DNA from: Phenylobacterium sp.
GTDB lineage: Bacteria > Pseudomonadota > Alphaproteobacteria > Caulobacterales > Caulobacteraceae
Length of the DNA stretch: 64,000 nt
NCBI RefSeq assembly: GCF_004297125.1
Contig: NZ_SCVD01000028.1
Span: forward strand, 62,001-126,000
Reading direction: 5' to 3'
The position numbers and the translations under genes were made by a program. A model generated the notes under the pieces. The model saw nothing but the letters and a program-made list of their open reading frames with translations. It was not told the DNA's origin and did not search any database. Positions 50,450-60,236 of this stretch are shown piece after piece (position 1 is the stretch's first letter; every line of letters begins with the position of its first letter).

Positions 50450-51196
50450 ATGTCCAAGCTCGCGGGTAAGGTCGCCGTCGTCACCGGCGCCTCGAAGGGG
50501 ATCGGCGCGGCCATCGCCAAGGCGCTGGCCGCCGAGGGTGCGTCGGTCGCCGTCAACTATGCGTCCAGCCAGGCCGGCGCCGACGCCGTGGTGGCCGAGA
50601 TCACCGCGGCCGGCGGCAAGGCCATCGCGGTGGGCGGCGACGTCTCCAAGGCGGCCGGGGCGCAAGGGATCGTCGATGCGGCGATCAAGGCGTACGGACG
50701 CCTCGACATCCTGGTGAACAACTCCGGCGTCTACGAATTCTCGGCGCTGGCCGACATCACCGAGGCGCAGTACCGCAAGATGTTCGACATCAACGTGCTG
50801 GGGGTGCTGCTCACCACCCAGGCGGCGGGCAAGCACCTGGGCGACGGCGGCAGCATCATCAACATCGGCTCGGCCATCACCAGCCTCTCCACGCCGGAAT
50901 CGGCGGTCTACACCGGGACCAAGGCCGCGGTTGAGGCGATCACCGGCGTTCTGGCCCTGGAGCTCGCGGGTCGGCGCATCCGGGTGAACAACGTCAATCC
51001 CGGCTATGTCGAAACCGAAGGGACGCACAGCGCCGGCATCGTCGGCTCGGACATGGCGTCGGGCCTGGTCGCCCAGACGCCGCTGGGCCGGGCGGGCCAA
51101 CCGCAGGACATCGCCGACATAGTCGTGTTCCTAGCGTCCGACGACGCGCGCTGGCTGACGGGCGAGACCCTGGTCGCCAGCGGCGGTCTGCGCTGA
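50450..51196 (+). CDS. short-chain dehydrogenase/reductase
   Basis: NAD(P)-dependent oxidoreductase of 248 residues, FabG-like. The cofactor motif is TGASKGIG, followed by NNSG, the catalytic serine region INIGSAI and YTGTK (Tyr-x3-Lys). An Asn is found in the helix before (FDINVLG). The protein resembles the general 3-ketoacyl reductase type; the substrate is unknown. It is divergent from the third ArsR regulator and is almost surely its target. Confidence 0.9.
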   Translation: MSKLAGKVAVVTGASKGIGAAIAKALAAEGASVAVNYASSQAGADAVVAEITAAGGKAIAVGGDVSKAAGAQGIVDAAIKAYGRLDILVNNSGVYEFSALADITEAQYRKMFDINVLGVLLTTQAAGKHLGDGGSIINIGSAITSLSTPESAVYTGTKAAVEAITGVLALELAGRRIRVNNVNPGYVETEGTHSAGIVGSDMASGLVAQTPLGRAGQPQDIADIVVFLASDDARWLTGETLVASGGLR

Positions 51197-51233
51197 ATCG
51201 GAGCGAAAGCGCCTCAGCCTTCGCGCCGGGACG

Positions 51234-51350
51234 CTACCGCGCCAGCCAGCGGGCCGGCATGCGGTATTCGGCGCGGCTGGGGCGCAGGAGGTCGAGGCCG
51301 ACCAGCAGGCCCAGGCCCATGAACTTCAACATCGTCCGCGCCACACGCAT
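51234..51350 (-). CDS. possible 38-residue small membrane protein
   Basis: A 39-codon frame starts MRVARTMLKFMGLGLLVGLD and ends ARWLAR. Upstream is GGGAGGG, a very good ribosome site 5 bases before ATG. The first half could form a short membrane helix flanked by basic residues. It lies downstream of the ilvC terminator on the same strand, so it needs its own promoter. Unknown function. It is below the usual gene-calling length. Confidence 0.45.
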   Translation of the reverse strand: MRVARTMLKFMGLGLLVGLDLLRPSRAEYRMPARWLAR

Positions 51351-51430
51351 GCCGCCCTCCCGATTGTGACAGCAACGGCCAAACCGGGCGGGAAGTTGCA
51401 GCGAGTCGGTGACGGCGTCGTGTCAGCGAA

Positions 51431-51463
51431 CGGAAAACGGCCCGGGAGCGATCCCGGGCCGTT
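51431..51463 (-). terminator. intrinsic terminator after ilvC
   Basis: A perfect 12-base stem AACGGCCCGGGA / TCCCGGGCCGTT (51436-51447 and 51452-51463) with loop GCGA. On the minus strand it is followed by TTTTCCG. It lies 50 bases past the ilvC stop. Confidence 0.85.
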
Positions 51464-51475
51464 CTCTTGTGAGGC

Positions 51476-51501
51476 TGGATCCCCGCCTTCGCGGGGATGA
51501 C
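51476..51501. repeat. REP-like hairpin ATCCCCGC-CTTC-GCGGGGAT
   Basis: A perfect 8-base stem at 51479-51498, embedded in TGGATCCCCG / CGGGGATGAC. It resembles the elements at 24191-24254 and 39810-39829 and lies between ilvC and its terminator. Confidence 0.6.
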
Positions 51502-51512
51502 TCGCTGCGCGG

Positions 51513-52532
51513 TCAGTTGCGGGCGGTGTCGACCAGCTTGTTCTTGGTGATCCAGGGCATCATGGCGCGCAGGCGCTGGCCGACTTCCTCGATCTGGTGT
51601 TCCGAGCCGCGGCGACGCGTGGCCTTGAAGGAGGGGGCGCCGATGGCGTTCTCCTGCATGAAGTCGCGCACGAAGCGGCCGGACTGGATGTCCTCCAGCA
51701 CGCGCTTCATCTCGGCCTTGGTGTCGGCGGTGACGATGCGCGGGCCGGTCACGTATTCCCCGTACTCCGCGGTGTTGGAGATCGAGTAGTTCATGTTGGC
51801 GATGCCGCCCTCGTAGATCAGGTCCACGATCAGCTTCACCTCGTGCAGGCATTCGAAATAGGCCATCTCCGGCGCGTAGCCGGCCTCGACCAGGGTCTCG
51901 AAGCCCGCGCGGATCAGTTCCACCAGGCCGCCGCAGAGCACGGCCTGCTCGCCGAACAGGTCGGTCTCGCATTCCTCGCGGAAGTTGGTCTCGATGATGC
52001 CCGAACGGCCGCCGCCGATGGCGGACGCGTACGCAAGACCGAGGTCCATGGCGCCGCCGGTCGCGTCCTGATGGACGGCGATCAGGCAGGGCACGCCGCC
52101 GCCCTTTTGGTACTCGCCGCGCACGGTGTGGCCGGGGCCCTTCGGCGCGACCATCAGCACGTCGATGCCGGCGGCCGGCTCGATGAGGTTGAAGTGGACG
52201 TTCAGGCCGTGGGCGAACAGCAGCGCCGCGCCGTCGCGGATGTTGGGGGCGATCTCGGCGTTGTAGATGCCGCGCTGCAGCTCGTCGGGGGCCAGCACCA
52301 TGAGCACGTCGGCCCACTTGGCGGCGTCGGCGACGCTCATCACCTTCAAGCCGTCGGCTTCCACCTTCTTGGCGGTGGCCGAGCCGGGCTTCAGGGCCAC
52401 GGCGACGTTCTTGGCGCCGGAATCGTGGAGATTGAGCGCATGGGCCCGGCCCTGGGAGCCATAGCCTACGATGGCGATCTTCTTGTCCAGGATGCGGGAA
52501 ATGTCGGCGTCGCGGTCATAGTAGACGCGCAT
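51513..52532 (-). CDS. ilvC: ketol-acid reductoisomerase
   Basis: Class I enzyme of 339 residues that isomerises and reduces acetolactate in valine, leucine and isoleucine synthesis. MRVYYDRDADI opens the protein. The NADPH motif is IVGYGSQGRAHALNLHDSG. The metal-binding acidic residues lie in FGEQAVLCGGLVELIRAGFETLVEAGYAPEMAYFECLHEVKLIVDLIYEGG. Expression is probably controlled by the attenuator 188 bases upstream. A terminator follows. The frame extends 14 codons upstream without a ribosome site. Confidence 0.97.
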   Translation of the reverse strand: MRVYYDRDADISRILDKKIAIVGYGSQGRAHALNLHDSGAKNVAVALKPGSATAKKVEADGLKVMSVADAAKWADVLMVLAPDELQRGIYNAEIAPNIRDGAALLFAHGLNVHFNLIEPAAGIDVLMVAPKGPGHTVRGEYQKGGGVPCLIAVHQDATGGAMDLGLAYASAIGGGRSGIIETNFREECETDLFGEQAVLCGGLVELIRAGFETLVEAGYAPEMAYFECLHEVKLIVDLIYEGGIANMNYSISNTAEYGEYVTGPRIVTADTKAEMKRVLEDIQSGRFVRDFMQENAIGAPSFKATRRRGSEHQIEEVGQRLRAMMPWITKNKLVDTARN

Positions 52533-52720
52533 GATCGTTCTCCTGAGACAATGAAACTCGGCTGATCCGCGCAACGGCGGCGTCGCAAAGCCGGGGGTGT
52601 GAAGCGTTTTTTTGCGGAAAGGTCAAGGGAAGCGGCGTCACAGGCGAGGCCTCGGCGCGCTCTGATCATCGGGTGGGTCCATCGGTCCTTACTCCTGGGC
52701 GGGGACGGACGGAGCTCAAG

Positions 52721-52749
52721 AAAAAGCCCCGTCCGGATCCCGGCGGGGC
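52721..52749 (-). terminator. attenuator hairpin in the ilvC leader
   Basis: On the minus strand GCCCCG..CCGG / CCGG..GGGGC (stem 52726-52749) is followed by TTTTTCTT (from 52725 downward), a standard intrinsic terminator. It lies between the leader peptide stop (52778) and ilvC. Its 5' arm contains CCCGCC (plus positions 52742-52747), which can pair with GGCGGG in the leader frame (52802-52807). Confidence 0.8.
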
Positions 52750-52777
52750 TGGTGTTGCGGTCTGCGGTCGCCTTGGC

Positions 52778-52855
52778 CTAGCGCACGACATCCCTCACCG
52801 GCCCGCCGGAGGCGGTCGGAAGAAGGTTTACGAGCTGCATGGCGAACGCGCGCAT
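52778..52855 (-). CDS. ilvL: ilv leader peptide
   Basis: A 25-residue frame starts MRAFAMQLVNLLPTASGGPV and ends RDVVR. Seven residues are Leu or Val, with Leu-Val-Asn-Leu-Leu just before a small hairpin (CCGCC-TCC-GGCGG). Stalling of a ribosome at these codons would cover CCGCC, free GGCGGG and let it pair with the 5' arm of the terminator. This is the classic attenuation layout for branched-chain genes. No ribosome site is visible before ATG, so translation may be leaderless or start at the inner ATG (52840). Confidence 0.7.
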   Translation of the reverse strand: MRAFAMQLVNLLPTASGGPVRDVVR

Positions 52856-52916
52856 GGCGGCGCTTTAGCACGGCGCCTCTCTCGTCGGCTAGGCCGAACC
52901 GTGGCATTCGGAGGCC

Positions 52917-53297
52917 ATGATCGAACGCACCGCATCCTGCGCCTGCGGACAACTTCGGGTCGTCTGCCGAGGCGAACCCAAGAGCGTGTCGCTGTGCCAT
53001 TGCCGCGAATGCCAGCGGCGGTCGGGCGGGCCGTTCGGCGTGGCGGCGTTCTTCGCGGCCGAGGCCGTGACGATGGCCGGAGAGGCGTCCGTCTACCGGC
53101 GGCCGTCGGACACCGGTTTCGACGTGGCGCATCGCTTCTGCCCGGCCTGCGGCTCGACGGTCTGGTGGGAGGCGATGCGCAAGCCAGGCCTCGTGGCGGT
53201 GGCGCTGGGCGCGTTCGCCGACCCGGACTTCCCCGGACCAACCCAGGCGGTCCGCGGCGAGACCCGGCACCGCTGGCTGCCGCAGGGCCTCGGTTGA
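52917..53297 (+). CDS. GFA-family zinc protein
   Basis: Protein of 126 residues of the Gfa/CENP-V fold, related to glutathione-dependent formaldehyde-activating enzyme. The zinc cysteines are in SCACGQLRV, SLCHCRECQRRSGG and RFCPACGSTVWW. The RSGGPFGVAAFF segment is typical. Real substrate unknown; most members are not proven formaldehyde enzymes. The stop overlaps the arfB start by one base (TGATG). Confidence 0.9.
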   Translation: MIERTASCACGQLRVVCRGEPKSVSLCHCRECQRRSGGPFGVAAFFAAEAVTMAGEASVYRRPSDTGFDVAHRFCPACGSTVWWEAMRKPGLVAVALGAFADPDFPGPTQAVRGETRHRWLPQGLG

Positions 53298-53725
53298 TGC
53301 CGATCGAGGTGACCCAGAGCCTGTGGCTGGACGACGACGAGGTGCAGATCCGCGCGGTCCGGGCGTCCGGCCCCGGCGGGCAGCACGTCAATAAGGTCTC
53401 GACCGCCATCGAGCTGCGGTTCGACGTGCGCGGGTCGCCGTCGCTGCCCGAACCGGTTCGGGCCCGGCTCTACAAGCTGTCGGGCAACCGCCTGACCATG
53501 GACGGGGTCATCGTCCTGGTGGCTCAGGAACACAGGTCCCAGGAGATGAACCGGCAGGCGGCGATGGAGCGCCTGCTGGACCTGATCCGCGAGGCCGCCA
53601 AGCCCCCGCCCCCGCCGCGCAAGAAGACCAGGCCGACCTACGCCTCGAAGCTGCGGCGCCTCGAGGGGAAGACCAAGCGGTCGAGCGTGAAGGCGATGCG
53701 GGGGCGGCCGAAGGGTGACGACTAG
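53297..53725 (+). CDS. arfB: alternative ribosome-rescue factor ArfB (YaeJ)
   Basis: Peptidyl-tRNA hydrolase of 142 residues that frees stalled ribosomes. The release-factor motif is GPGGQHVNKVST with GGQ at 27-29. The basic C-terminal tail (KPPPPPRKKTRPTYASKLRRLEGKTKRSS) enters the empty mRNA channel. Length and tail match ArfB rather than a true release factor. It is coupled to the GFA gene, and its stop shares CTAG with the convergent YegP-like gene. Confidence 0.94.
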   Translation: MPIEVTQSLWLDDDEVQIRAVRASGPGGQHVNKVSTAIELRFDVRGSPSLPEPVRARLYKLSGNRLTMDGVIVLVAQEHRSQEMNRQAAMERLLDLIREAAKPPPPPRKKTRPTYASKLRRLEGKTKRSSVKAMRGRPKGDD

Positions 53726-53898
53726 CTGTTGTCTTCGGTGGGCGCCTCGGGGCCGTTCTTCTTGATGCTGTCGATGGCGTTCTGCGCGCTGGCCTTCGAG
53801 GCGTAGCCTTCGGTCGAGAAGATGGTCTCGGAATTGTACTTGAAGCGGACCCGGAACTCGCCGGCCTTGTCCTTGTAGATCTCGAACTTGTGGGCCAT
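53722..53898 (-). CDS. YegP/DUF1508 family small protein
   Basis: Protein of 58 residues: MAHKFEIYKDKAGEFRVRFK, then YNSETIFSTEGYASKASAQN, then AIDSIKKNGPEAP. This is one DUF1508 repeat (YegP has two), including the strand FRVRFK and GYASKASAQNAIDSIK. Function unknown. It is easily missed because of its size. A GGAG lies 7 bases before the ATG. The stop overlaps arfB by CTAG. Confidence 0.88.
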   Translation of the reverse strand: MAHKFEIYKDKAGEFRVRFKYNSETIFSTEGYASKASAQNAIDSIKKNGPEAPTEDNS

Positions 53899-53995
53899 CG
53901 GAGCGTCTCCTGGTGAATTGGAGCCTGAGCTTAGGTCGGCGATCGTGACGGCGCTATGGCAAGGTTTGGCCGCATTCGCCTATAAGGTGGGCATC

Positions 53996-54556
53996 ATGTC
54001 CGCCCCCCGACTCTCCGTCCTGGGCGCCCTCGCCGGCGCCGCCCTGCTCTCCGCCTGCGCACCCAGCCTGGGCCCGCCGCCGCCCGGAGGCGGTTCGCGG
54101 CCCCCGCCCCCGCCGCCCGTGACCGGCAGCGTCAACTTCTCGGCCCAGGATTTCGCCTGGTCGCAGCGTCCGGGCAGCAACGTCATCGCGGGGCGGGTCG
54201 CCTATCGCCAGGGCGCGGCTCGCTTTACCTGCGCCGGATCGGCCGTGGTGCTGACGCCCGAGACGCGATGGTCCAGCCGCCGGATGGCGGCCCTCTACGG
54301 ATCGACCCAGAGCGCCGCGCTACCCACCGACGAGGTTCGCGCCCGGACGCCGAGCGCACCGGCGGGCGACGCCGGCCCGTTCGTGAAGCGCACGACCTGC
54401 GACGAGGCCGACCAGTTCGCCTTCGGTGGCCTGCCCGACGGCGCCTGGTACGCCATCACCATCGCCCGGCCGGCCGGCCGGCCCGACGCGCCCACGGTGG
54501 CGCTGATGAAGCGGGTCGTCGTGCGCGGTGGCCGCACGGTGGCGCTGGCGATGTAG
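53996..54556 (+). CDS. hypothetical lipoprotein
   Basis: Lipoprotein of 186 residues. The signal MSAPRLSVLGALAGAALLSAC gives Cys21 in the lipobox. A Gly/Pro-rich linker (~25-45) follows. The domain includes FTCAGSAVVLTPETRWSSRRMAALYGS and KRTTCDEADQFAFGGLPDGAWYAITIARP, a carboxypeptidase-regulatory-like beta pattern. The two cysteines may pair. AAGGTGG lies 5 bases before the ATG. I know no function. Confidence 0.75.
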   Translation: MSAPRLSVLGALAGAALLSACAPSLGPPPPGGGSRPPPPPPVTGSVNFSAQDFAWSQRPGSNVIAGRVAYRQGAARFTCAGSAVVLTPETRWSSRRMAALYGSTQSAALPTDEVRARTPSAPAGDAGPFVKRTTCDEADQFAFGGLPDGAWYAITIARPAGRPDAPTVALMKRVVVRGGRTVALAM

Positions 54557-54585
54557 CAAAACGCCCGCCGGTTTCCCGGCGGGCG
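54557..54585 (-). terminator. intrinsic terminator after clpB
   Basis: A perfect 10-base stem CGCCCGCCGG / CCGGCGGGCG (54562-54571 and 54576-54585), loop TTTC. On the minus strand it is followed by TTTTGC. It ends clpB transcription and may also help end the convergent lipoprotein transcript. Confidence 0.8.
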
Positions 54586-54601
54586 CTCTCATGAACTGGG
54601 G

Positions 54602-57187
<2,586 letters not shown>

Positions 57188-57203
57188 GGGTCCCCTACTC
57201 AGG

Positions 57204-57231
57204 CGGATAGCCAGCGGCCGCCTTGATCAAG
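57204..57231 (-). promoter_or_regulatory. possible heat-shock (RpoH) promoter of clpB
   Basis: On the minus strand CTTG (57228-57231), 17 bases, then CTATCCG (57204-57210) approximates the alphaproteobacterial sigma-32 pattern CTTG-N17/18-CYTATNT. It lies 17 bases before the clpB start, so the leader would be very short. CTTG is part of the palindrome CTTGATCAAG. Confidence 0.4.
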
Positions 57232-57379
57232 CGCAGCCTCCGTATGTTGCCGATGTAGTGTGGCCGATAAGCAACACAAGGCGCCCGGATCGCGAAAAGC
57301 AATGGGTCGGGCGCCCGACCCAGGCAACACCTTTGGATAGCTGTCGGTTCACGCCCGGCACACCTATCTGCGGGCGACC

Positions 57380-58666
57380 ATGCGCACCTTCATCCCCCTC
57401 ATCCTCGCCGGCGCCGCGGTTTGCGGCCTCGCTTCCTCCGCCCAGGCCGCGGGCTTCTACCTGCAGGAACAGTCGGTCCGCGGCGCGGGCCGGGCCTATT
57501 CCGGCGAGGTCGCCGACACTGGCGTGCAATCGCTGTGGTGGAACCCCGCCGCCATCGCCCGCTCGCCGCGCCAGGCCTATGTGGGCGCGCACGCCGTGCT
57601 GGTGGACGCGGACGTGACCGACACCGGCTCGACCATCACCTATCCGGGCGGGGCGACCATCCCGGTTGGCGGCGAGGGCCGGGCGTTCAAGCCGATCCAG
57701 GACGGCGTGGTCCCGAACTTCGCCATCGCCACGCCGCTCGGCGACCGGTTCGCCGTCGGCCTTTCGATGGCCGCCCCGTACAACTTCACCACCAAGTACC
57801 GGCGAGGGGCCTGGGCCCGTTACGACGCCCTGGAGTCGCGCCTGAACAGCGCCGACGTCCAGCTCACCGGCGCCATGAAGGTGACCGACTGGCTCGACCT
57901 GGGCGTGGGCGTGAGCGCCGAATACGCCGACGCCAAGCTCTCAACCGCCTCGCCGAACCTTTCGCCCCTGCTGCCGGATGGCGTCACCCAGCTCAGCGGC
58001 GACGGCTGGGACTTCGGTTGGACCGTGGGCGCCCAGGCGCATTTCGACCGCCTGACCCTGGGCGCCAGCTATCGGTCCTCGATCGACCACAAGCTGAAGG
58101 GCGACGTCTTCGTGGGCGGCCTGCTGGGCCCGCTGGCCGGCGGCAACGTCGACGCACCGGGCTCCGCCGGTTTCTCCACCCCCTGGATCGCCACCCTGGG
58201 CGCCCGCTATGCGCTGACCGACAGGCTGACCGTGAACGGCCAGATCCAGCGCATCGGCTGGGGCGAGTTCGACGCCATCCGCGTGAAGACCCCCGGCGGC
58301 CCGCAGACGCTGGCCCAGAACTACAACGACGTGACCTCGGGCGGCGTCGGCCTCGACTATGCGGTGAACGACCGCCTGACCCTGCGCGCCGGCGTCCAGT
58401 ACGATCCGACGCCCACCCCCGACGACGAGCGCACCGCCCGGGTGCCGGACGGCGACCGCTGGCTCTATGGCGCGGGCGCGACGGCGAAGCTGAACCACCG
58501 GCTCACCCTGGACGTGGCGGCCGCCTACATCGACTTCGCGTCCAGCGACGTGCGCCACGACACGGTCTTCTATCCGGGCACGCCCGCCGCCACGACCACC
58601 CGGCTGAACGGCCGCGTCGAGGGCCAGGGCTACATCATGTCGGTAGGCCTGACCTCGAGCTTCTAG
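57380..58666 (+). CDS. fadL: OmpP1/FadL-family outer-membrane transporter
   Basis: Outer-membrane beta barrel of 428 residues for hydrophobic compounds such as long-chain fatty acids. The signal peptide (1-23) is followed by the FadL N-terminal hatch AGFYLQEQSVRGAGRAYSGEVADTGVQSLWWNPAAIARS, with the NPA motif conserved in the family. The barrel ends VGLTSSF. Whether it transports fatty acids or aromatic hydrocarbons is not visible. Its stop shares CTAG with the convergent DUF1178 gene. Confidence 0.92.
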   Translation: MRTFIPLILAGAAVCGLASSAQAAGFYLQEQSVRGAGRAYSGEVADTGVQSLWWNPAAIARSPRQAYVGAHAVLVDADVTDTGSTITYPGGATIPVGGEGRAFKPIQDGVVPNFAIATPLGDRFAVGLSMAAPYNFTTKYRRGAWARYDALESRLNSADVQLTGAMKVTDWLDLGVGVSAEYADAKLSTASPNLSPLLPDGVTQLSGDGWDFGWTVGAQAHFDRLTLGASYRSSIDHKLKGDVFVGGLLGPLAGGNVDAPGSAGFSTPWIATLGARYALTDRLTVNGQIQRIGWGEFDAIRVKTPGGPQTLAQNYNDVTSGGVGLDYAVNDRLTLRAGVQYDPTPTPDDERTARVPDGDRWLYGAGATAKLNHRLTLDVAAAYIDFASSDVRHDTVFYPGTPAATTTRLNGRVEGQGYIMSVGLTSSF

Positions 58667-59097
58667 TTGAGCTCCGACTTCTTCAGGGGCTCGGGCGGCA
58701 GGGGGGCGACGGGGACGCCGTCCTCGACCAGGTCGCGGACCTCCTTGGGCGTGGCCTGGCCGTAGATGCCACGGTCCTCGGCCTTGCCCTCGTGGATGGC
58801 GCGGGCCTCGGCGGCGAAGCCGTCGCCGACGTCGTCGAAGTTCTCCTCCACGTGGGCCCGGATGCGGCCCGCCGCTTCCATCATCATCGACTGGACCTTG
58901 GCTGGGCTGGGGTCCTGGGGCGCCGTGCGCTTCGTGCCGGTGACCGCAGGGGCCATGATCTGCTTACGGACCATCTTCGACGCGCACATGGGGCAGTCGA
59001 GCAGGCCGCGGCCCTGCTGATCGTCGAAGTCCGCCGAGGAGGCGAACCAACCCTCGAACTCATGTTCGTATTCACAGGTGAGGGCGTAGCGGATCAT
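58663..59097 (-). CDS. DUF1178 family protein
   Basis: Protein of 144 residues: MIRYALTCEYEHEFEGWFASSADFDDQQGRGLLDCPMCASKMVRKQIMAPAV. The zinc-ribbon-like cysteines and the helical C-terminal part (AAGRIRAHVEENFDDVGDGFAAEARAIHEGKAEDRGIYGQATPKEVRDL) define DUF1178, of unknown function. It is the last gene of the alphaproteobacterial comF-grxC-nit-DUF1178 run, 8 bases after the nitrilase-like gene. Confidence 0.93.
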   Translation of the reverse strand: MIRYALTCEYEHEFEGWFASSADFDDQQGRGLLDCPMCASKMVRKQIMAPAVTGTKRTAPQDPSPAKVQSMMMEAAGRIRAHVEENFDDVGDGFAAEARAIHEGKAEDRGIYGQATPKEVRDLVEDGVPVAPLPPEPLKKSELN

Positions 59098-59105
59098 CGG
59101 TAGCT

Positions 59106-59921
59106 CTAAGGACCTGTGAAGGCCCGCGCGTTGGTCAGCACGGGGATGGCCGCCCGCGCCTTGGCCGGCGCGGCGGAATCGAGGTCGGCCAAGAGCACGC
59201 CGGGCTCGTCATGGTCAAGTTTTGCAATGACTTGCCCCCAGGGTTCCACGACCAGGGAGTGGCCGTAGGTGCCGCGGCCGTCTTCGTGGAAGCCGCCCTG
59301 GGCCGCGGCCAGGACGTAGGACCCCGTCTCGATGGCCCGGGCGCGCATCAGCACCTCCCAGTGGGCCTCGCCCGTGGGGCGGGTGAAGGCGGCGGGGATG
59401 GTGATCACGATGGCCCCGGCTATGGCGAGCGCCCGGTGCAGGGCCGGGAAGCGCAGGTCGTAGCAGATGGTCAGGCCCACCTTCACGCCGTCGACGTCCG
59501 CCACCACGGCGCGGTCGCCCGGCTCATATGTCGCAGATTCGCGGGCCGTCTCGCCGGTGGGCAGGTCGACGTCGAACATGTGCAGCTTGTCGTAGGTGGC
59601 GGCGATCGAGCCGTCCGGCCGGATCAGCACCTGGCGGTTGGCGACCTTGCCGTCCTCGCGTTTCACCAGGGCCGAGCCGACGTCGATCCAGACGCCGAGG
59701 TCCTTCGCGGCGTCGCGCAGGCCGTTCACCACCGGATCGTCGGCGAGCAGGGTGAGCTGCGGCAGCAGGGTCTCGCGATCCTTCTGCAGGATGTTGGTCC
59801 CCTCGGGCGTCACGATCAGCCGCGCGCCGCCGCTGGCGGCCTCCCGGACCAACGGCAGGACGTGGGCCAGCGCCGCGGCGTGGGTCGCGGGGGTGCGGGT
59901 TTGGATCAGGCCGACCTTCAT
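59106..59921 (-). CDS. carbon-nitrogen hydrolase (Nit2-like amidase)
   Basis: Nitrilase-superfamily enzyme of 271 residues. The Glu-Lys-Cys triad lies in RLIVTPEGTN, YDKLHMFDVDLP and LTICYDLRFPALHRAL. The GETARES and SYVLAAAQGG segments resemble Nit2/omega-amidase and deaminated-glutathione amidase (Nit1). Either metabolite-repair role is plausible, and the glutaredoxin neighbour fits a glutathione link. It begins 19 bases after grxC. Confidence 0.92.
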   Translation of the reverse strand: MKVGLIQTRTPATHAAALAHVLPLVREAASGGARLIVTPEGTNILQKDRETLLPQLTLLADDPVVNGLRDAAKDLGVWIDVGSALVKREDGKVANRQVLIRPDGSIAATYDKLHMFDVDLPTGETARESATYEPGDRAVVADVDGVKVGLTICYDLRFPALHRALAIAGAIVITIPAAFTRPTGEAHWEVLMRARAIETGSYVLAAAQGGFHEDGRGTYGHSLVVEPWGQVIAKLDHDEPGVLLADLDSAAPAKARAAIPVLTNARAFTGP

Positions 59922-59940
59922 GGCCCGACCTATAGCCCGA

Positions 59941-60204
59941 TCACGCCGCCCGGAGCAGCGGGTCCAGTTCGCCGGCGCGTTCCAGGGCCATCATGTCGTC
60001 GCAGCCGCCGATGTGGCGGTCGCCGACGAAGATCTGCGGGAAGGTCGCGCGACCGCCGGAGCGCTGGAGCATCTCCTGGCGCTTGTCGGCATCGAAGGCC
60101 GCCTCGACTTCGGTGAACTCGACGCCCTTCTGCTCCAGCAGCGTCAGCGCGCGGATGCAGTAGGGGCAGAACGGCTTGGTGTAGATGGTGACGGGTTGGG
60201 TCAT
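59941..60204 (-). CDS. grxC: glutaredoxin 3
   Basis: Dithiol glutaredoxin of 87 residues with active site CPYC (13-16, TKPFCPYCIRA). The glutathione-binding elements TFPQIFVGDRHIGGCDDM follow. It reduces protein disulfides or glutathione mixed disulfides in the cytoplasm. It stands between comF and the nitrilase-like gene in a conserved order. Confidence 0.96.
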   Translation of the reverse strand: MTQPVTIYTKPFCPYCIRALTLLEQKGVEFTEVEAAFDADKRQEMLQRSGGRATFPQIFVGDRHIGGCDDMMALERAGELDPLLRAA

Positions 60205-60236
60205 GGGGCTCTAACGAAACACGCCTCGGTTCAGCT

